From Xanthobacteraceae bacterium (GTDB taxonomy: Bacteria; Pseudomonadota; Alphaproteobacteria; Rhizobiales; Xanthobacteraceae), in assembly GCA_020441545.1 (NCBI GenBank), contig JAGRLZ010000148.1, positions 1-38,086 on the forward strand: 38,086 nt of DNA, read 5' to 3'. The position numbers were made by a program, and so were the translations under genes. Below are positions 16,550 to 24,293 of the stretch, in pieces. Numbering within the stretch: position 1 is the stretch's first letter; every line of letters starts with the position of its first letter. A model generated the notes under the pieces. It made no database searches. It saw only the letters and a list, made by a program, of their open reading frames with translations, and was not told the origin of the DNA.

Positions 16550-16720
16550 CCGCATTCCCCAGAACGTTTTCGAGCGAAGTGGAGGCCGGTTCGCGTCAAG
16601 AAAACGCGTTGGAACAAGGGCATGGAGTCCCGTTCCGATAGAATCGGAACGGAAATGGCTCCGGCGCATGATCCCGAAAAGCGGAAACCCGGCTTTCGCA
16701 AGAAGATCATGCGTGAACAT
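16550..16720. repeat. Rhizobial-type mosaic intergenic repeat
   Basis: This block contains the words 'ttttcgagcgaagtgg', 'gaaaacgcg', 'gttccgat...atcggaacgg' and 'gcatgatcccgaaaagcgg', which recur between genes in many Rhizobiales. Internal inverted repeats are CGTTCCGAT (16631-16639)/ATCGGAACG (16643-16651) and CGCATGATC (16665-16673)/GATCATGCG (16705-16713). It fills most of the 305-base gap between the convergent boxR and livF-like genes; the remainder (16478-16549 and 16721-16782) shows no gene. Confidence 0.75.
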
Positions 16721-16782
16721 AAAGATCGGCGGCGGGTCCGATTCAACGTGAGCGGATCGGACCCCGGATGAAATTCATCGCC

Positions 16783-17493
16783 TCAAACGCCGAGATGACG
16801 CTCCAGCAACTCCGGCCGGGACGTGAGATCGCCGGGCGCGCCGTCGAACATCACGGCGCCTTTCGCCAGCAACACCACGCGGTCGACGATCTTCGCCAGG
16901 CTGCGAAAATCCTTGTCGACGACGATGGTGGCGATGCCCTCGCCGCGGATCACGCCCAGCGTGGTCCAGATGTCCCGCGCCACCAGCGGCGCCAGCCCCT
17001 CGGTCGCTTCATCGATCAGGATCAGGTCGGGATTGGTCATCAGCGCCCGGCCGATGGTCAGCATCTGCTGCTCGCCGCCGGACAATTGATGGCCGCCGTT
17101 GTTGCGGCGCTGATGCAGGCGCGGAAACAGTTCGAAGATGCGCGCGAGCGTCCAGGTACGGCGGCCGTCGGAGCCCGGCCGCGCCGCCATGGTCAGGTTC
17201 TCGGTCACCGACAGCGAAGCGAAGATGCCGCGCCCTTCCGGCACCAGCGCAAGCCCGGCCCGGGCGATGGTCTCCGGCGCGGCGCGGCGAATGTCGCGGC
17301 CGGCGAAGCTGACCTCGCCGCGACAATCCGGCACCAGCCCCATCAGCGCGCGCAGCAGCGTCGTCTTGCCCATGCCGTTGCGGCCGATCAGCGCCACCTG
17401 CTCGCCGCGGGCCACCGCGATATCGACGCCGTGCAAAATCCGGCTCGCGCCGTAAAACGCATCGAGACCGGAAACCTCAAGCAGCACATTCAT
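16783..17493 (-). CDS. BCAA-type ABC transporter ATP-binding protein (LivF-like)
   Basis: A 236-residue ABC ATPase, one of the two energy subunits of the importer. Walker A is GRNGMGKTT (37-45), the signature is LSGGEQQ (140-146) and Walker B is LILIDE (160-165), with the LivF-type ending ...ATIVVDKDFRSLAKIVDRVVLLAKG. Its start overlaps the end of the LivG-like gene by four bases. HAAT-family importers with this gene set carry branched-chain amino acids but also aromatic acids. Because this one lies next to boxR and the benzoate genes, benzoate or a similar acid is the likely cargo. Confidence 0.92.
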   Translation of the reverse strand: MNVLLEVSGLDAFYGASRILHGVDIAVARGEQVALIGRNGMGKTTLLRALMGLVPDCRGEVSFAGRDIRRAAPETIARAGLALVPEGRGIFASLSVTENLTMAARPGSDGRRTWTLARIFELFPRLHQRRNNGGHQLSGGEQQMLTIGRALMTNPDLILIDEATEGLAPLVARDIWTTLGVIRGEGIATIVVDKDFRSLAKIVDRVVLLAKGAVMFDGAPGDLTSRPELLERHLGV

Positions 17494-18248
17494 GCGTCCG
17501 CCCCATGGTCGCCGAGATAGGCCGCGCGCACCGCCGGATGCATCCGCACCTCCTGCGGCGGGCCGCTGGCGATGACGCGGCCGTCATGCATCACCGTGAG
17601 CCGGTCGGCGAGCGCGAACACCGCATCCATGTCGTGCTCGACGATCAGCACCGCGCGGCCCTGCTTCAGCGACGCGATCAGCGCGATGATGCCGCGCGCC
17701 TCCGCCTGCCCCATGCCGGCCAGCGGCTCATCGAGCAGGACGATGCGCGGATCGGTGGCGAGCACCATGGCGATCTCGAGCTGACGCTGCTCGCCATGGC
17801 TGAGCGCCTCGGCGATCACCGCCTCGCGACCGGCAAGCCCCACCCGGGCGATCGCCTCCGCCGCGCGCGCCCGCACCGCCGCATCCGATCCGACGCCGCC
17901 GAACATCCGCAGCCGGTGCGGCGAGCGCGCCTGCGCCGCGAGGCGGACATTCTCGTGCACCGTGAACTTCGGAAAAATCGTGGTCTTCTGATAGGCGCGG
18001 CCGAGGCCGGCGCGGGCGCGGCGGTCCGGCGCAAGGCGGGTGATGTCGGCATCGCCCAGCATGATGCGACCGGCATTGGCGAACAGTTCGCCCGACAGCA
18101 AATTGATGAGGGTCGACTTGCCGGCGCCGTTGGGCCCGATGACCGCATGGACCTCGCCGACATGCACGTCCACCGACACGCCGGAGACGGCGCGCAAGCC
18201 GCCGAAGTGCTTGTCGAGCGCCGTCGCGCTCAGCGCCACCTCAGACAT
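17490..18248 (-). CDS. BCAA-type ABC transporter ATP-binding protein (LivG-like)
   Basis: A 252-residue ABC ATPase pairing with the LivF-like subunit. Walker A is GPNGAGKS (38-45), the signature is LSHGEQRQLEIAMVLA, Walker B is IVLLDEPLAGM, and the C-terminal motif IVEHDMDAVFALADRLTVMHDG is typical of LivG. Its start codon is the last of three copies of an ATGTCTGAG segment repeated every 16 bases, and TGAGAG derived from the preceding copy serves as its ribosome-binding site. It overlaps the next gene by four bases. Confidence 0.92.
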   Translation of the reverse strand: MSEVALSATALDKHFGGLRAVSGVSVDVHVGEVHAVIGPNGAGKSTLINLLSGELFANAGRIMLGDADITRLAPDRRARAGLGRAYQKTTIFPKFTVHENVRLAAQARSPHRLRMFGGVGSDAAVRARAAEAIARVGLAGREAVIAEALSHGEQRQLEIAMVLATDPRIVLLDEPLAGMGQAEARGIIALIASLKQGRAVLIVEHDMDAVFALADRLTVMHDGRVIASGPPQEVRMHPAVRAAYLGDHGADA

Positions 18249-18288
18249 GCAAGCTCTCAGACATGGTTGGTCTCAGACATGGTTGGCC
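18241..18288 (-). repeat. Triplicated 16-bp start-codon segment at the livM-livG junction
   Basis: Three 16-bp units start at 18241, 18257 and 18273 on the plus strand, each beginning TCAGACATG. On the coding (minus) strand each supplies ATGTCTGAG. The first contains the stop of the LivM-like gene, and the last is the true start of the LivG-like gene. The first two ATGs open mini-ORFs of seven codons, MSETNHV and MSESLHV, which end within the repeat; the second overlaps the livG start. Confidence 0.85.
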
Positions 18289-19265
18289 TCCGCCGGCACC
18301 CGGGCCGGCCTGGTCGCGGCGTCCCCGGTAGCGCCGAAGATCAGCGGCCACAGCTGCCGCACGCCGTTCGGCATCGACAGCACGATGAGGATGACGATCA
18401 GCCCCTCGGCCAGCTTCCAGTAATCGGTGGACGCCTTCAGCACCTCCTCCAGCCCGATCAGCACCAGCGCGCCAACCAGCGGTCCGGTGACCGAGCGCAG
18501 GCCGCCGATCAGCACCATCACCAGCACCGTCGCCGACAGGTGCCAGCCGAGCATCTCCGGCGCGACAAAGCCGAACTGGGCGGTCGCGAAATAGCCGGCG
18601 ACGCCCGCGATCGCGCCCGAGATCGCGAAGGCGGTCAGGCGGATGCGATAGACCGGAAAGCCCAGCGAGCGCGCCCGCCGCTCGTTGTCGCGGGCGGCAG
18701 CCAGCGCATGGCCGAACGGCGATCGCAACAGCACGGTGAGCAGCACGATGGTGGCGATCAGGAGGGCCAGCACGACATAGTAGAACGCGAGCGGCGAGGC
18801 GAGGTCGAGCAGCCGGTGGCCGGCGATCGCGATCTCCGGCTTGGCATTGACATAGGTGCCGTCCGAACCGCCGGCGATATCGGTGTCGTGGAACAGGAAG
18901 AACATCATCTCGCCGAAGGCGAGCGTGACCATGATGAAATAGGCGCCGCGGGTGCGCAGCGCCAGCGCACCGATCACCAGCGCGACGAAACCCGACGCCG
19001 CGGCCGCGACCGGCAGCGTCAACACCAGCGAGGCCGGATCGTAGCCGGGCGACATCAGCGCCAGCACGTAGCCGGCGAGGCCGAAGAACGCGGCATGGCA
19101 GATGCTGACCATGCCGCCGTGGCCGACCGCGAGGTTCAGCGCCATCGCCAGCATGCCCATGATGAACGCCTTGCCGATGAACTGCACGTAATAGGTCGAG
19201 ACCCCGAACGGCAGCGCGGCCGCGATGGCCAGCAGCACGAGCGGAACGAGCCATCGCGGCATCAT
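18273..19265 (-). CDS. BCAA-type ABC transporter permease (LivM-like)
   Basis: A 330-residue inner-membrane permease with eight to ten hydrophobic segments, starting MMPRWLVPLVLLAIAAALPF. The LivM hallmarks are LNLAVGHGGMVSICHAAFFGLAGYVLAL near the N-terminus and the cytoplasmic loop AARDNERRARSLGFPVYRIRL (EAA-like, contacting the ATPases), followed by VLIGGLRSVTGPLVGAL. It starts three bases after the LivH-like stop codon, with GGAGG eight bases upstream lying inside that gene, so the two are coupled. It would form the heterodimeric channel with the LivH-like protein. Confidence 0.92.
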   Translation of the reverse strand: MMPRWLVPLVLLAIAAALPFGVSTYYVQFIGKAFIMGMLAMALNLAVGHGGMVSICHAAFFGLAGYVLALMSPGYDPASLVLTLPVAAAASGFVALVIGALALRTRGAYFIMVTLAFGEMMFFLFHDTDIAGGSDGTYVNAKPEIAIAGHRLLDLASPLAFYYVVLALLIATIVLLTVLLRSPFGHALAAARDNERRARSLGFPVYRIRLTAFAISGAIAGVAGYFATAQFGFVAPEMLGWHLSATVLVMVLIGGLRSVTGPLVGALVLIGLEEVLKASTDYWKLAEGLIVILIVLSMPNGVRQLWPLIFGATGDAATRPARVPAEANHV

Positions 19266-19268
19266 CGC

Positions 19269-20141
19269 TCACACCTCCCGCCGCCCGAGGATGCCGTTCG
19301 GCCGCCACAGCAGCACCGCCGCCATCAGCACATAGATCAGCACGCTCGAGACGCTCGGAAAGAACACCTTGCCGAAGGTGTCGGTGAGGCCGATCAGCAG
19401 CGCGCCGATGGCGGCCCCCGCCACCGAACCGATGCCGCCGAGCACCACCACCACGAAGGACAGGATCAGCATGCCGTCGCCCATGCCGGGGAAGACGGTG
19501 GAGACCGGCGCGACGACGATGCCGCCAAGGGCGGCGAGCGCAATGCCGACGGCGAACACGTAGCGGTTGACGACATCGAACCTGATACCGAGCACGCGCG
19601 TCATCTCGCGGTTCTCGGCGCCGGCGCGCACGATCATGCCGATCCGGGTGCGGGTGACGACGAGGAAGATCAGCGCGGCGACGACCAGGCAGAACGCGCA
19701 GATCGCCAGCCGGTACACCGGATAGGACAGGTTGTCGGTGAGCTGGAACGAGCCCGCGAGCCACGCCGGCGGCGCGACCGAATGCACATCCTTGCCGAAC
19801 AGGATTTCGCGCGCCTCGTCAATGGACAGGATCAGGCCGAACGACAGCAGCACCTGGGCCAGGTGGTCGCGGCCGTAGAGCCGGCGGATAAAGACGGTCT
19901 CCAGCAACAGCCCGACGACGAAAGCGATCGCCACGCCGCCTGCCATCGCCAGCGCGAAGCTGCCGGTATATGTCGCGATCCAGTAGGCGAGATAGGCACC
20001 GAGCATATAGAACGCGCCATGGGCGAGATTGATGACGCCGAGGATGCCGAACACCAGCGTCAGGCCGCTGGCGACGAGGAACAGCACCATTCCGTACTGG
20101 ACGGCGTTCAGCAACTGCACGCCGAAGGTGACGAGGTCCAT
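19269..20141 (-). CDS. BCAA-type ABC transporter permease (LivH-like)
   Basis: A 290-residue inner-membrane permease beginning MDLVTFGVQLLNAVQYGMVLFLVASGLTLVFGILGVINLAHG, the LivH signature region. The EAA-type loop RAGAENREMTRVLGIRFDVVNR and the C-terminal VVLGGIGSVAGAAIGALLIG are present. The ATG at 20141 is chosen over an in-frame start at 20198, because the extra 19 residues are translated repeat DNA and GGGA lies before the internal ATG. It is separated from the binding-protein gene by 191 bases of hairpin repeats, which may lower expression of the membrane and ATPase subunits relative to the binding protein. Confidence 0.92.
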   Translation of the reverse strand: MDLVTFGVQLLNAVQYGMVLFLVASGLTLVFGILGVINLAHGAFYMLGAYLAYWIATYTGSFALAMAGGVAIAFVVGLLLETVFIRRLYGRDHLAQVLLSFGLILSIDEAREILFGKDVHSVAPPAWLAGSFQLTDNLSYPVYRLAICAFCLVVAALIFLVVTRTRIGMIVRAGAENREMTRVLGIRFDVVNRYVFAVGIALAALGGIVVAPVSTVFPGMGDGMLILSFVVVVLGGIGSVAGAAIGALLIGLTDTFGKVFFPSVSSVLIYVLMAAVLLWRPNGILGRREV

Positions 20142-20169
20142 TGCAATTCCCGGTGACGCGATCGAGGCT

Positions 20170-20314
20170 GCCGTCATGGCCGGGCTTGTCCCGGCCATGA
20201 CGGCTTCACTTACATGACGCCTTCACTTAAACGATTGCCAAGAAGAAAGACATGGATGCCCGGGACACAGGCGACCGAAGCATCGCCGTTCTTCGAACGG
20301 CCATGCCCGGGCAT
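20170..20314. repeat. Hairpin repeats between the binding protein and permease genes
   Basis: A perfect 15-bp inverted repeat (GCCGTCATGGCCGGG at 20170-20184, complement at 20190-20204, loop CTTGT) is followed by a second pair, ATGCCCGGG (20256-20264) and CCCGGGCAT (20306-20314). The first stem is very stable and sits about 130-165 bases after the binding-protein stop codon, where it could protect or terminate the abundant binding-protein mRNA. Both belong to the dispersed palindrome class seen elsewhere in this window. Confidence 0.75.
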
Positions 20315-20332
20315 TCCGCCGCGAAGTCGCCG

Positions 20333-21538
20333 TTACGTCAGCTTGCAGCCGCGCGCCGGGTCGTCGACATCCTTCTGGGCGATGGCGACCATCTCGTTGC
20401 GGCCGTTGCGCACTTCCCGCAAATAGATGTTCTGGATCGGATTGTGCGCCTTGTTGAAGCTCAGCGGTCCGCGCGGGCTGTCGATCTTCGCCGCGCCCAT
20501 CGCCGCGATCATCTTGTCGCGCTGCTTGACGTCGCCGCCGGCCGCCGCCATGCCGACCTCGAGCAGGGCGGCCGCGTCATAGCCCTGCACCGCATAGATG
20601 TCGCCGACATGGCCGGTCTTGTCCTTGAACGCCTTGAGGAAGGCGATATTGGCCGGATTGTCGAGGTTGTCGGCATAATGCAGCGTCGTCTTGATGCCGT
20701 TGGCGGCCGCGCCTTGCGCGGCCAATGTGCCGTCGGTGAGGAAGCCGGCGCCGTAGAGCGGAATGCTCTTGTCGAGCCCGGCCGCGGCATAGTCCTTGAC
20801 GAACTTCACCGCGCCGCCGCCGGCGAAGAAGGCGTGCACGGCATCCGGCTTGATCTGCGCGATGCGGGTGATGAGCGCCTGGAATTCGACCTCAGGGAAC
20901 GGCAGCGTCAGGTTCTCGACCACGTTGCCGCCCGCCTTGGCAAAACCTTCCTTGAAGGCCACCATCTGCTCGATGCCGGCGGCATATTTCCAGGTGATGG
21001 TGGCGACGTTCCTGTGGCCCGCATCGAACATCACCTTGCCCATCGGATAGTTCGGCTGCCAGTTCGAGAACGAGGAGCGGAAGACGTTCGGCGCGCAGGC
21101 CGGACCCGTGGCGTCATTGGCGCCGGCATTGGGAATGATGAGAAGCGTCCCGGTGTCGCGCGCCACCTTGACCATCGCCATCGCCACGCCGGAATGCACG
21201 GTGCCGACGACCACGTCGACCTTCTCGCGGCCGACCAGGCGGTTCATGTTGTCGGTTGCGGCCGCCGGCTTGGACTCGTCATCGACCTGCACGAAAGCGA
21301 TCTCGCGGCCGCCGAGCTTGCCGCCCTTCCGTTCGACATAGAGCCGGAAGCCGTCGTCGATGAATTTGCCGAGCCGGGCATAGGTGCCGGTATAGGGCAG
21401 CATCAGGCCCACCTTCAGCGGCGCGTTCTGCGCAATCGCCGGCGCGCGCAGGCCAGGGGCCACGGCGAGCGTCGCGGCCCCCGCGGCACCCGTCAGCAAG
21501 GTCCGGCGGCTGATCGGCGGCATCGAACGGTTGGTCAT
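20333..21538 (-). CDS. ABC transporter substrate-binding protein, BCAA/aromatic-acid type
   Basis: A 401-residue periplasmic binding protein (type I fold, Peripla_BP_6). The N-terminus is a likely Tat signal, ISRRTLLTGAAGAATLAVA with R11-R12, ending near AIAQ. The mature part begins LKVGLMLPYTGTYARLGKFI. The start at 21538 has a strong GAGGGAGGA upstream; the ORF extends further 5' but without family resemblance. It heads the livH-livM-livG-livF series. Related Rhodopseudomonas proteins bind benzoate derivatives, so an aromatic acid is the likely ligand here given the neighbouring box genes; a branched-chain amino acid remains the alternative. Confidence 0.92.
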   Translation of the reverse strand: MTNRSMPPISRRTLLTGAAGAATLAVAPGLRAPAIAQNAPLKVGLMLPYTGTYARLGKFIDDGFRLYVERKGGKLGGREIAFVQVDDESKPAAATDNMNRLVGREKVDVVVGTVHSGVAMAMVKVARDTGTLLIIPNAGANDATGPACAPNVFRSSFSNWQPNYPMGKVMFDAGHRNVATITWKYAAGIEQMVAFKEGFAKAGGNVVENLTLPFPEVEFQALITRIAQIKPDAVHAFFAGGGAVKFVKDYAAAGLDKSIPLYGAGFLTDGTLAAQGAAANGIKTTLHYADNLDNPANIAFLKAFKDKTGHVGDIYAVQGYDAAALLEVGMAAAGGDVKQRDKMIAAMGAAKIDSPRGPLSFNKAHNPIQNIYLREVRNGRNEMVAIAQKDVDDPARGCKLT

Positions 21539-21821
21539 CGGCAATCCTCCCTCTGTGATCGTGTCGATCGCGAACTTTTTTGCTTTGTATTTGTACAGGA
21601 TTTTCGCGGGCGGCGGCGGCCGCAGCCGGCTTCCGGCCGCGATTGATTTTAACCCGGCAATATTTCCAGGCATCCGGAGCCATTCGCCCCGCATCGTCCG
21701 CCTGCGGACCAGGCAGCATAATTTGCCGCATTGAACCAAGGCAAGAAATATAATTCCTGTTGCTGCGATGCAGCCACCGCACCAGAGTCGGCCGGGGAGC
21801 GGGACCATCGGGGATACTGTA

Positions 21822-22568
21822 TTGACCAACCGAATCTTTCTCGCCGGCGCCACCGGCGCGATCGGCCAGCGGCTGGTGCCGCTGCTGCGGAACGCCGGCC
21901 ATCAGGTGACCGGCACCACGCGCTCGGCGGCAAAGACCGACCGGCTTCGCGCGCTGGGCGCCGAGCCGGTGGTGATCGACGCCTTCGACGCCGACGGACT
22001 GCTGGCGGCGGTCGCGGCCGCCAGCCCCGATGTCGTCATCCATCAGCTGACCGACCTGCCACCGAGGCTTGAGCCGGAGCTGATGGCGGCGGCGCTGCCG
22101 CGCAACGCGCGCATCCGCGACGAAGGAACACGCAACCTGGTGCGTGCCGCGCGGGCCGCCGGTGCAAGGCGCCTGATCGCGCAAAGCATCGCCTGGATCC
22201 ATGCGCCCGGCCCGACGCCCCATGCCGAGGACGACCCGCTGACGACCGCGCCGGATGGCAGCTCCGGCGTCACCATCGCCGGCGTCGTCGCGCTCGAGCG
22301 CCAGACACTGCAATCGCCGCCGCTCGAAGGAATCGTGTTGCGCTACGGCCAGCTCTACGGCCCCGGCGCCAGCAGGCCGGACCGCCACGGCGACCTGCCG
22401 CTGCATGTCGACGCCGCGGCCTATGCCGCGCTGCTCGCGATCGATCATGGTACGCCCGGCATCTACAACGTCGCCGAACCGAACGGCATCGTGGCGACCG
22501 GCAAGGCGCGGCAGGAGCTGGGGTGGGATGCCAATTTCAGGCTGCCGGCCGGCCCGGGCAAGCCCTGA
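21822..22568 (+). CDS. NAD(P)-dependent epimerase/dehydratase-like protein (atypical extended SDR)
   Basis: A protein of about 248 residues with an N-terminal Rossmann fold (FLAGATGAIGQRLVPLLRNAGH). The extended-SDR substrate region is represented by LRYGQLYGPGA and IYNVAEPNG. The usual YxxxK pair is missing: the equivalent segment reads GVVALERQTL, so it may be an atypical or non-catalytic reductase, as in several 'NAD-dependent epimerase/dehydratase' homologues. TTG 21822 is preferred as start because the Rossmann strand begins directly after it and GGGGAT lies upstream; an ATG at 21768 would add 18 unlike residues. It converges on the UgpB-like gene with a 7-base gap. Function unknown. Confidence 0.78.
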   Translation: MTNRIFLAGATGAIGQRLVPLLRNAGHQVTGTTRSAAKTDRLRALGAEPVVIDAFDADGLLAAVAAASPDVVIHQLTDLPPRLEPELMAAALPRNARIRDEGTRNLVRAARAAGARRLIAQSIAWIHAPGPTPHAEDDPLTTAPDGSSGVTIAGVVALERQTLQSPPLEGIVLRYGQLYGPGASRPDRHGDLPLHVDAAAYAALLAIDHGTPGIYNVAEPNGIVATGKARQELGWDANFRLPAGPGKP

Positions 22569-22575
22569 CGCAGAC

Positions 22576-23907
22576 TTACGGATTGGCGCGCTCGAACTGG
22601 CGCAGCAGCCGGTTGCCGCGCGCCACCGCCGAATCGAGCGCCTCCCGCGCCGATTTCTTGCCGCTGAAGGCGTGCTCGAGCTCCTCGTCGATCACCTCGC
22701 GGATCAGCACGAACGAGCCCAGCCGCAGACCCTTCGAGTTCTCGGTCGGCGGCTTCAAGGTCATCTGTTCGATCGAGATCGCCGTGCCGGGATGCCGGTC
22801 GTAGAAGCCCTGCGCGCGCGTCAGGTCGAAGGCGGCCTGGGTGATCGGCAGGTATCCGGTATTCTGGTGCCAGGCAGCCTGCACCTCCGGCTTCGACAGA
22901 TAAGCGAAGAACCGGGCGACGCCCTTGTATTCCTCGTTCGGGCGTCCGTGCAGCACCCACAGCGTCGCGCCGCCGATGATGCTGTTCTGCGGCGCGCCAG
23001 GAACGTCCGGCCAGTACGGCAGCAGCCCATAGCCGACCTCGAACCTGGCGTTGGCCAGGATATCGGCGCGGGTGGCCGACGATCCGATGAAGATGCCGCA
23101 TTCGCCCTTCTGGAATCGCGGCTCCGCCGCGGTCCCGCGGCCGCTGTAGTCGAACACCCTGGTTTTCTGCCATTCGGCGAGTTGCGCGATGTGGCGCACC
23201 ATCACCGGGTTGTTGATGGTCAATCCGGCATCCAGCCCGCCGAAGCCGTTGGCGCGGGTGGCGATCGGCAGGTTGTGATAGGCCGAGAAATTCTCGACAT
23301 GGACCCAGGACGGCCACGCCGTGGTGAAGCCGCAGGCCGCCCCCGCATTGCGCAGCCTGGCCGCGGCGGTCCCGACATCCTGCCAGGTCCGGGGCGCGAC
23401 ATCGGGATCGAGGCCGGCGGCCTTGAACATGGTCTTGTTGTAATAAAGAATCGGCGTCGAGGCATTGAACGGGAACGACAGCATGTTGCCGTCGACATCG
23501 GTGTAATAGCCGGTGATCGCGGGCAGATAGGCTTGCGGCGAGAACGGCACGGCCTCGTCGCGCATCAATTCGAACACCGGATAGGTGGCGCCCTTCGCCG
23601 CCATCATGGTGGCGGTGGCGATCTCGTTGACCTGCACGATGGCGGGCTGGCCGCGCGAGCGGAAGGCGAAGATCGCCGCCATCACGGTCTGATTGTAGTT
23701 GCCTTTGTAAGCGGGCACGATGCGGTAGTCGGGCTGGGAAGCGTTGAAGTCGGCCGCCAGCTTCTCGAGCTGCCGGCCGAGTTCGCCGGACATCGCGTGC
23801 CACCAGGCGATATCCGTCGCCGCCGCCGCCGGCGCGATGGCCGCCGCGAAACAGGCGGCGGCTCCGATCACGGCCGCCGCTATTCTCCCGAAGGCCAGCT
23901 TTCGCAC
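22576..23907 (-). CDS. ugpB: UgpB-like ABC transporter substrate-binding protein
   Basis: A binding protein of about 443 residues resembling UgpB, which captures sn-glycerol-3-phosphate or glycerophosphodiesters. The N-terminal signal peptide (AAAVIGAAACFAAAIAPAAAA) leads into TDIAWWHAMSGELGRQLEKL. Typical family segments are LSFPFNASTPILYYNKTMF, ENFSAYHNLPIATRANGF and GGATLWVLHGRPNEEYKGVA. GTG 23907 is preferred because it places the signal peptide at the start; GTG 23967 is possible. No ugpA, ugpE or ugpC gene is adjacent: the downstream neighbour is an unrelated convergent gene and the upstream neighbour a divergent kinase. It may work with permeases elsewhere or serve as a periplasmic sensor. 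ugp systems are often Pho-regulated, but no Pho box was seen here. Confidence 0.85.
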   Translation of the reverse strand: MRKLAFGRIAAAVIGAAACFAAAIAPAAAATDIAWWHAMSGELGRQLEKLAADFNASQPDYRIVPAYKGNYNQTVMAAIFAFRSRGQPAIVQVNEIATATMMAAKGATYPVFELMRDEAVPFSPQAYLPAITGYYTDVDGNMLSFPFNASTPILYYNKTMFKAAGLDPDVAPRTWQDVGTAAARLRNAGAACGFTTAWPSWVHVENFSAYHNLPIATRANGFGGLDAGLTINNPVMVRHIAQLAEWQKTRVFDYSGRGTAAEPRFQKGECGIFIGSSATRADILANARFEVGYGLLPYWPDVPGAPQNSIIGGATLWVLHGRPNEEYKGVARFFAYLSKPEVQAAWHQNTGYLPITQAAFDLTRAQGFYDRHPGTAISIEQMTLKPPTENSKGLRLGSFVLIREVIDEELEHAFSGKKSAREALDSAVARGNRLLRQFERANP

Positions 23908-24293
23908 GATCCGACCACCGTTCCGTCTGGTTTCAGCCCCGCCGCTTCGCGTCCGCACCGGACGCACCTCATAAATGGCAAAATTCCATGAGGCAATGGG
24001 TGCCGGGGCCGATGATCCTTCGGTCGGATGGCTCCGTTCGCCTGGTCTGGTAGAGTGGCCTTGAACCTATTCCCGCAATCCTCGACATCATCATATGGGA
24101 CGTTCGTCTGGAGTATATTGCGCCGCACCGTCAGGGCTCCCGGCGGCGGGCGCGATCGCGCGCGACGCAGCGCATCGTGACGCGACGGGTGGCGCGACAG
24201 TGAGGACCCGCACGGCCGGCCTGCGTCGCGATCCCTTGCCTCAGCCTCGCGCTCCCGGGCCGGACCATCCCGTTCACGCCAGGCAAGGGCATC
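23908..24293. other. Divergent intergenic region, no gene seen
   Basis: This 386-base region separates the UgpB-like gene from the divergent sensor kinase and must contain both promoters. It has a moderately AT-rich stretch near 23965-23995 and another near 24085-24120, either of which could be a promoter, but I could not identify a convincing -35/-10 pair or operator. No open frame here looks like a gene. Confidence 0.5.

Noticed and set aside
17505..20156. An 883-codon open frame on the plus strand, opposite the ABC transporter genes
   Set aside because: It is antisense to four well-supported liv-type genes and is dominated by Arg, His, Asp, Gly and Ala, the usual product of reading high-GC genes backwards.
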